Positions 59,038 to 64,000 of a stretch of DNA of 64,000 nucleotides are shown piece after piece; the first letter of the stretch is position 1, and every line of letters starts with the position of its first letter. The stretch is taken from the NCBI RefSeq assembly GCF_004801395.1, contig NZ_SSOA01000005.1, forward strand, positions 172,754 to 236,753, read 5' to 3'. The translations under genes and the position numbers were made by a program. The DNA is from Gillisella terrae (lineage in GTDB: Bacteria; Pseudomonadota; Alphaproteobacteria; Rhizobiales; Rhizobiaceae). The notes beneath the pieces are model-generated. The model saw only the letters and a list, made by a program, of their open reading frames with translations. It did no database searches and was not told where the DNA came from.

Positions 59038-61233
59038 TTATCCCTGAAACCAGCGCCGCGCAGCCGCCAGTTTTTCAGGTGGCAGGAATTGGGGCGTCGA
59101 AAACCGGCGATCATAGCTGGGATTGGCGGCAGGGTCGAAGAAGTCTGCCGTGCCGTGCCGCGTTTTCAGGTTTTCTTTCTCCGCATTGAAACGTCGTTTG
59201 CGCTCGCCGAAAATATCCGAACCACGGGAGACAGATTCATGATGATACAGGCATGAAAAAGGTGTCCAGAGTGTTCTGAAACCAGCTTTGTAGGCACGCA
59301 GGCAATAATCGACGTCATTGTAAGCGACGGCGAAATCTTCTTCATTCCACAAGCCAACTGCGCGCGCACATGATCCGGAAATCAGCATCACAGCGCCGGT
59401 CACGCATGTCATAGAGCTGCGCACATGAAGTCGGCTCATCGGGCCACCGTAATCTTTGGGCTGGTTGAGGTACCAATGCCCGGCCAAGCCACCGAAGCCG
59501 GCAACCACCCCGGCATGTTGTATTTTGTTGTTGGGGTACAATAGCTTCGCGCCAACAATACCAACGCCTTCAAAGTTGAGACAAGACACCATTTCCTTCA
59601 ACCAGAAGGATTCCATGACCTCGACATCATTGTTTAAAAGAAGGAAATGCTCACCCTTGGCGCGTGTGATACCCCGATTGATTGCACGGGAGAAATTGAA
59701 AGTCTCTTTTTCGATGACATAAGAGAAGTTGGATTTGGTTTGCGCCAATTGCTGATAAAGTGAAAGCACCTGCTCATCGGACGTGCCGTTGTCGATCACA
59801 ATCACCTCAAAATTCGGATAATCCGTCCGCTCGAAGAGATCATTCAAGATGCGGCTTATCAGCGGATAGCTATCTTTGCTTGGTATGATGATAGACACCA
59901 TCGGCCAGCTGTCTTCGCTCACGTTTTCGAACATCACGCGGTGCAGCGTGTCTGTGAGTGCGGGATCGACATGGGTTTTTACGCCTTTACGCGCAAAGGA
60001 TTCATTTATCGCCTTTCTGGCAGCGGTTGTCGCTTTCGCCATGAACTGGCGGGAATATGTCTTGCCGTTCCGACGCCACCAATAGGCAGGATAGGGTAGA
60101 TGGAAAACATCCTGCGCAGACACGCCTTCCAGATAGCGTAACAGCAGATCATAGTCTTGAGATCCATCGAAGCCTGTCCGCAAGTTGCCGATGTGAGAAA
60201 GACGGTCGCGTCGATAGATCGAGAAATGGTTGATATAGTTAACCCCGGTCAACAGAATCGGGTCGTAAGCCGGTTTGAGCGTGAGACCCATCGGCTTTAA
60301 CTGGTCATCGACCACGACTTCATCGGAATAAATGAATTTCGCATTCGGGTTTTCGACAATTGTTTTGCCAATCACCTTCAGCGCGTGCGGCGCAATCACA
60401 TCGTCATGGTCCAGAAAGGCCACCCAGGTGCCAGATGCCTGGGCAAGGCCGGTGTTGGTTGCCGTCGCGATGCCACCGTTTGTCGATGTGCGCAAAATTT
60501 TGATATTGTCGCGCCGGGCGTGGTTGTCGTACCAGCGTTTTGTTTCTTCCGAGGTCGATGAATCGTCACTCAAAATCAATTCAGTCCCCGGCACCCCCTG
60601 ATCCAGGAAGGACTTCAAGAGATCATCAAGATAGCGTTTGGGTGCGTTGTAAACGGGTACGACAATGCTGAGCCAGGGTGTTGCATGAGATGCCATGTCC
60701 GGCAAAGGCGTTTTCTTGCCGAGCGCATAGTGTGCTTTGATGGTTTTTTCGATTTGTAAGACAGGCGGACCAAACGAAATCGTTGGCATAAACAATCGAA
60801 ATCGCGGCAAATTACCGAGATTATGGATGATGGCACCGTCCATATTGCCTTTCAGTTTTTCGGCAATGGCGATATCCGCAGCTTTACGATTGGAAAAAGC
60901 TTCCATTGAAATGTCAAACCGGCATGGGAAACTGCATGGATCAATCCGCAGAGATCGTATCCAGCCTGAGGAGCCGACGTTCGCCAGGAATATAAAGCGA
61001 TTATCCAACGCAAAGCCGTGGCTTTCTTTCTCACTATAATAGCCGCCCGCGTTGATATAGATCCGAGGGTCTATTTTTTCGCCGTCGGATTTTAGAGAAA
61101 TCACGATGAAAGGTTTGCGAATATAGTCGAAGCGGATTTCAAAATTTGGATCATCGCCAACGCTCTTCCAGGTGTTTCCTGCGGCATTTGACTGTGGCTC
61201 GAGATCGGTATTCGGGATGATCCGTAAAGACAT
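59038..61233 (-). CDS. Dual GT2-domain glycosyltransferase
   Basis: 731 residues from ATG 61233, just after the permease stop. The first ~190 residues are an uncharacterised N-terminal domain. Two GT-A domains follow: 'LSIVVPVYNAPKRYLDDLL...' with WVAFLDHDDVI, and 'VSIIIPSKDSYPLISRILND' with HFLLLNNDVEVM. Two catalytic domains suggest a polymerising enzyme or sequential transfers, as in rhamnan or capsule synthases. It forms part of the capsule export operon. Confidence 0.88.
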   Translation of the reverse strand: MSLRIIPNTDLEPQSNAAGNTWKSVGDDPNFEIRFDYIRKPFIVISLKSDGEKIDPRIYINAGGYYSEKESHGFALDNRFIFLANVGSSGWIRSLRIDPCSFPCRFDISMEAFSNRKAADIAIAEKLKGNMDGAIIHNLGNLPRFRLFMPTISFGPPVLQIEKTIKAHYALGKKTPLPDMASHATPWLSIVVPVYNAPKRYLDDLLKSFLDQGVPGTELILSDDSSTSEETKRWYDNHARRDNIKILRTSTNGGIATATNTGLAQASGTWVAFLDHDDVIAPHALKVIGKTIVENPNAKFIYSDEVVVDDQLKPMGLTLKPAYDPILLTGVNYINHFSIYRRDRLSHIGNLRTGFDGSQDYDLLLRYLEGVSAQDVFHLPYPAYWWRRNGKTYSRQFMAKATTAARKAINESFARKGVKTHVDPALTDTLHRVMFENVSEDSWPMVSIIIPSKDSYPLISRILNDLFERTDYPNFEVIVIDNGTSDEQVLSLYQQLAQTKSNFSYVIEKETFNFSRAINRGITRAKGEHFLLLNNDVEVMESFWLKEMVSCLNFEGVGIVGAKLLYPNNKIQHAGVVAGFGGLAGHWYLNQPKDYGGPMSRLHVRSSMTCVTGAVMLISGSCARAVGLWNEEDFAVAYNDVDYCLRAYKAGFRTLWTPFSCLYHHESVSRGSDIFGERKRRFNAEKENLKTRHGTADFFDPAANPSYDRRFSTPQFLPPEKLAAARRWFQG

Positions 61234-61243
61234 GCGTGACGAC

Positions 61244-62050
61244 TCAGCCTTCCAACATTTTCCAGCGCAAAAGGCGCTCAAGTAACAATCCGAGAAACAA
61301 TGCCGTCAGCCCGTACCCGATAACATATGTTTTGTCTAAAAGTTTGTCGCTATAGGTCGGGTAATAGGCGGTGCGCATCCACTCCACGCATTGAAGAACA
61401 GGGTTCCACGACAATGCATAGGCAATTGGCGCAGGAAAGGATGATGCGACGAACAGCACGCCAGAAAGAATGTAGACGAGGATCATGGCAAGAGCATATA
61501 TCGTCACAAAAAAATGAAAGAACATGACGATAACACCCGCCAGGGTGCCAACTCCGACAGCCAGCAACAACGTTGCCAGATAAGCATAAACCGCTTGTTC
61601 GACGTCATAGGGAATTGGATTCTCTCCAAGGGCGAACAAAATGGCCAGCAAAAATACGAGCGTCAGAAAGGCGGCCATCATTTCAAGGAAGGCGCGCGCA
61701 AACATGATATCGACCACGGTCACGGATGGAAAAGCCATCATCGGCCGGTTCAAGATCAATGAAAGGGACATGAAGCGGGAGATGTACATGAACGCGAGGC
61801 TGGGAATGAGGCCGGTGGCAAAGAAAATTTGCGTGCTGTCGCCAAATGGTGCCTGCTTGCCAGTCAGCGTGTAAATCGCGAGAAGAACAACCATGTGCGC
61901 CAAAGGCCATAGCGCCACAATCAGAAAACCGAGCCCGTGATTGAAAAAGCGTGTGCGCATGTCGCGCAGAATAACCGCCTTCATCACGTTTCGCTTTTGC
62001 CGCAAGGCGTCAAGAAAACTGATGGTCCGTGCTTCACGCACATCCGTCAT
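61244..62050 (-). CDS. ABC-2 type polysaccharide export permease (KpsM/Wzm type)
   Basis: 268 residues, about six membrane helices. Begins with a cytoplasmic amphipathic helix and 'VILRDMRTRFFNHGLGFLIVALWPLAHM', typical of KpsM/Wzm. It exports a lipid-linked polysaccharide with an ATPase not in the window. The stop overlaps nothing; the start overlaps the upstream gene by 4 bp. Confidence 0.9.
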   Translation of the reverse strand: MTDVREARTISFLDALRQKRNVMKAVILRDMRTRFFNHGLGFLIVALWPLAHMVVLLAIYTLTGKQAPFGDSTQIFFATGLIPSLAFMYISRFMSLSLILNRPMMAFPSVTVVDIMFARAFLEMMAAFLTLVFLLAILFALGENPIPYDVEQAVYAYLATLLLAVGVGTLAGVIVMFFHFFVTIYALAMILVYILSGVLFVASSFPAPIAYALSWNPVLQCVEWMRTAYYPTYSDKLLDKTYVIGYGLTALFLGLLLERLLRWKMLEG

Positions 62051-63147
62051 TGGTCATCCCTCTTCGAACAAAAATCGCCAAGCCCAGGTAGCTGGGGTGA
62101 CGCCTGCCTTAGCATTTCAATCACGGAAGCGGATGTCGCATATCTGGCTTCCTGTCGTCTGTCCTTGTTCAAAACCAGACATTTGATGGCGTCAAGCCAG
62201 CTTTGTACATCGTTGTCGACCATTATTTCCTTTTCGGTGAAACAGCGCTCATAAGTCTTGCATCTGGAAAATATCGCGGCGGCTGCAAGTCGAGACGCAT
62301 CAATTCGTTTCGTATCAGCCCGGGCGTTGTTAACACGTCCGTTTAAAAGTGGAACCAAAAGAATGTCTGTCTGCAAATGACTTGCGTTTTTCAGATAGTC
62401 CGGCCACGGCAATGGCGAAATGGTCTGCACCCGCCCGCTGAAGTCTCGCAATTCATGTCGCCAAATTTTCGCCAGTCTTTCCTCGGCAACCACCTTAAAA
62501 TGAAGGTTCGGCAGCATATGTAATGCGGTTTTGACGATGGGCATCAAAAAGGCGTGTTCTGCGTCATGAGCCCCCGTTGCATGAAAGGCCATCCGACAGG
62601 TGCCGTCCGAATTACTACCCCCTTCTGTATCTTGCACATAGACATCTGGGGCCGGAAATGGTGGCAAAATAGCATTTGCTCGCAAGCTTTCGGCCAATAC
62701 GGTGGTTGACGCCCAAACACCGGTGAGCACACGATTTAGATAAATCAGTGGGATCAATCCCAAACCGATCAAATAGATCTTGTATCCGAGCCCACTATGG
62801 CCTTCGACCACAGTTGCAGCGATGTCATCATCGATAAACAGGGCAACACCCGGAAATTCTGCCCTGTGCCGCCAGAGCCAGAAAAATTTTGATAGCCGGA
62901 TGTATCGACAGATAATCACAAAGGTCGTCGCGGGATCGATCTCGGCCACGGTCCCGGTATTTTCGATCACATCAAAAGGCACTTCAAGGGTTTTGAGCCG
63001 TGCTTCCAGATAATAGGTAAAGCTGGGGTTGGGGCCTTCCCTTATCACCAGAACACGTTTCACCGGCGCTGATATAAGGCTGATCTCCCGTCGCGCACAC
63101 GGTTTCGGCAGGGCGTGATAGAGCCAGTTTTTGATAGCGCTTTTCAT
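62047..63147 (-). CDS. Glycosyltransferase-like protein of the capsule locus
   Basis: 366 residues. N-terminal strand 'VKRVLVIREGPNPSFTYYLEARL' and a GT-B-like two-domain pattern, with 'PPFPAPDVYVQDTEGG' in the middle and 'SHLQTDILLVPLLNGRVNNARADTKRIDASRLAAAAIFS' near the C-terminus, where GT-B enzymes bind the donor. No classic GT4 E-x7-E motif is visible, so the family is uncertain. The 4-bp overlap with the permease gene places it in the export operon. Confidence 0.65.
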   Translation of the reverse strand: MKSAIKNWLYHALPKPCARREISLISAPVKRVLVIREGPNPSFTYYLEARLKTLEVPFDVIENTGTVAEIDPATTFVIICRYIRLSKFFWLWRHRAEFPGVALFIDDDIAATVVEGHSGLGYKIYLIGLGLIPLIYLNRVLTGVWASTTVLAESLRANAILPPFPAPDVYVQDTEGGSNSDGTCRMAFHATGAHDAEHAFLMPIVKTALHMLPNLHFKVVAEERLAKIWRHELRDFSGRVQTISPLPWPDYLKNASHLQTDILLVPLLNGRVNNARADTKRIDASRLAAAAIFSRCKTYERCFTEKEIMVDNDVQSWLDAIKCLVLNKDRRQEARYATSASVIEMLRQASPQLPGLGDFCSKRDDQ

Positions 63148-63155
63148 TGAGGCCC

Positions 63156-64000
63156 CTAATGCGCGAGGTGTGCGCGTGTTAGGTTTAGGGCACCGAGGGT
63201 TATAGCCCAGATGGCGGTGCTTGCGAGGATTGTCAGGACGATCCAGAGGGGGCGTTTTGGGTATTGGGCTTCGTCTGGGAGCTGCGGGGGCAGGAAGCTG
63301 TCGAGGTAGAGGAGTTGTTGTTTGCTGACGAACTGGATTTGTTCGAAGGATTTGACGGCGGCTGCGAACTGTTGTTGGGCGAGGCTTTGGGCCAGTTGTA
63401 GCTGGGAGAGGTCTTGCGAGATGGAGGCGAGGTTTTTGGTTTCGCTCTGCTGACCGGCGAGGCGTTGTTTGAGCTCATCGAGCTGGCTTTGCTTGCTGTC
63501 GATTTCGCGTTGAAGCACGCGCATTTGCGGGGCGTTTTTTGACACCATGGAAATTTGCGTCTGATAACGCTGTTGCAGTTTCAACAGATCGCCCTCGACC
63601 GAGGAGATCAGATTGGTGACGACATCGGAGCTGCCCTCGACCGAGAGCACACCATTGTGGTTTTGGGCTTGCGCGAGCTTTTCACGGGCAGTTTGCAGTT
63701 CATTGCGGGCGTGATCGAGATTGTGCTGGGCGGTTGCGGTGACATCTCTCCAGATGCGGTCATTGACATTGTTGACCACGGTTTCGGCGGCTTTGACAAT
63801 GTCTTTGGCAAGGCTTTGCGCGTCATTGGGGCTAAAGGCGCGCACCTTGAGGGTGATGATGCCGCTGGAGGGAGTGACGGAAACGGAAACCATGCGGTTC
63901 CAGTGGCGCAGAAGGTCTTCTTCGGTGGCGTCACTTGGCAGGCGGGCGACCCAATCGACGTTTGGCCCGCCAAACAGGGCGTGGAAATCAACACGCTTCT
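63156..64000 (-). CDS. Capsule export inner-membrane protein (KpsE/CtrB/BexC type), partial
   Basis: Open to the right edge: the first visible codons on the minus strand read KRVDFHALFGGPNVDWVARL. The C-terminal 280 or so residues are present. A long coiled coil (residues between 'VNDRIWRDVTATAQHNLDHARNELQTAREKLAQ' and 'QQFAAAVKSFEQ') ends in a proline-rich turn and a final membrane helix (PLWIVLTILASTAIWAITLGAL). This is the polysaccharide co-polymerase 3 pattern, linking the ABC exporter to the outer-membrane channel. Confidence 0.85.
   Translation of the reverse strand, partial: KRVDFHALFGGPNVDWVARLPSDATEEDLLRHWNRMVSVSVTPSSGIITLKVRAFSPNDAQSLAKDIVKAAETVVNNVNDRIWRDVTATAQHNLDHARNELQTAREKLAQAQNHNGVLSVEGSSDVVTNLISSVEGDLLKLQQRYQTQISMVSKNAPQMRVLQREIDSKQSQLDELKQRLAGQQSETKNLASISQDLSQLQLAQSLAQQQFAAAVKSFEQIQFVSKQQLLYLDSFLPPQLPDEAQYPKRPLWIVLTILASTAIWAITLGALNLTRAHLAH

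Noticed and set aside
1..64000. CRISPR arrays, tRNA or rRNA genes, insertion sequences, prophage
   Set aside because: No regularly spaced direct repeats with unique spacers, no cloverleaf or rRNA-like sequence, and no transposase or integrase was seen on either strand.

Overview
The window is a stretch of alphaproteobacterial chromosome or chromid, most likely from Rhizobiales and plausibly Rhizobiaceae (Agrobacterium/Rhizobium type). The reasons are a complete EcfG-NepR-PhyR general stress response (GSR) locus with GGAAC-N16-CGTT promoters, HWE/HisKA_2 histidine kinases, many dedicated ABC and TRAP uptake systems, a catBCA operon with a divergent LysR gene, and short palindromic intergenic repeats of the kind common in rhizobia. 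The genus cannot be fixed from the sequence alone. No rRNA, tRNA, CRISPR array, transposase or phage structural gene is visible.

Layout. 1-254: 3' end of a peptide/nickel-type ABC ATPase. 406-3250: FecB-FecD-FecE type ferric-siderophore uptake operon. 3471-11214: plant-polysaccharide module (Gfo/Idh oxidoreductase, sugar ABC transporter, GH105-like unsaturated glucuronyl hydrolase, divergent IclR regulator). 11215-14032: a tandem intergenic repeat, a small exported protein, a dienoate-hydratase-like enzyme and a ParDE toxin-antitoxin pair. 14033-24336: stress-response island with a Crp/Fnr regulator, a receiver-like protein, EcfG, NepR, a DUF1328 membrane peptide, a COG4307-like metallopeptidase, a HisKA_2/HWE kinase, PhyR, DUF883 and holin-like membrane proteins, and a CHASE3 kinase with its response regulator. 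Five strong GSR promoters with identical 16-nt spacers can be read here. 24391-29200: TRAP transporter, divergent MarR gene and a receiver-kinase hybrid. 29736-40350: aromatic/heterocycle region with a FUSC efflux protein, a NicAB-like triple-haem molybdenum hydroxylase, a MocA-like cytidylyltransferase, a LysR regulator and catB-catC-catA. 40409-41728: CorC/HlyC protein. 41943-48128: two-component system and a predicted periplasmic flavin electron-transfer module (PepSY peptide, DUF2271 protein, PepSY-flavodoxin-reductase fusion, ApbE). 48202-53455: Dpp/Opp peptide ABC operon. 53669-64000: surface-polysaccharide locus with glycosyltransferases (one a methyltransferase-GT2-GT4 fusion), an epimerase, and ABC-dependent capsule export genes running off the right edge.

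How the genes work together. The left third fits a plant- or soil-associated lifestyle: iron scavenging and uptake of pectin-derived oligosaccharides. The stress island is coherent: PhyR and NepR control EcfG, and EcfG-type promoters precede nepR-ecfG, phyR, the DUF1328 peptide, the DUF883 operon and the CHASE3 kinase operon. The aromatic region joins ring hydroxylation of an unidentified substrate with the catechol branch of the beta-ketoadipate pathway, and a BenM/CatM-type operator lies before catB.

The most interesting candidate system is 44151-48128. A cytosolic NADPH-flavodoxin reductase is fused to a PepSY membrane domain and sits beside an FMN transferase (ApbE) and an exported DUF2271 protein that carries a DGITGAS flavinylation-like motif. 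Together they suggest electron transfer from NAD(P)H to a covalently bound periplasmic flavin, under control of the adjacent divergent two-component system. Three repeat families also stand out. One is a three-hairpin element present once near ecfG and once inside the catB-catC junction, with compensatory changes in its first stem.
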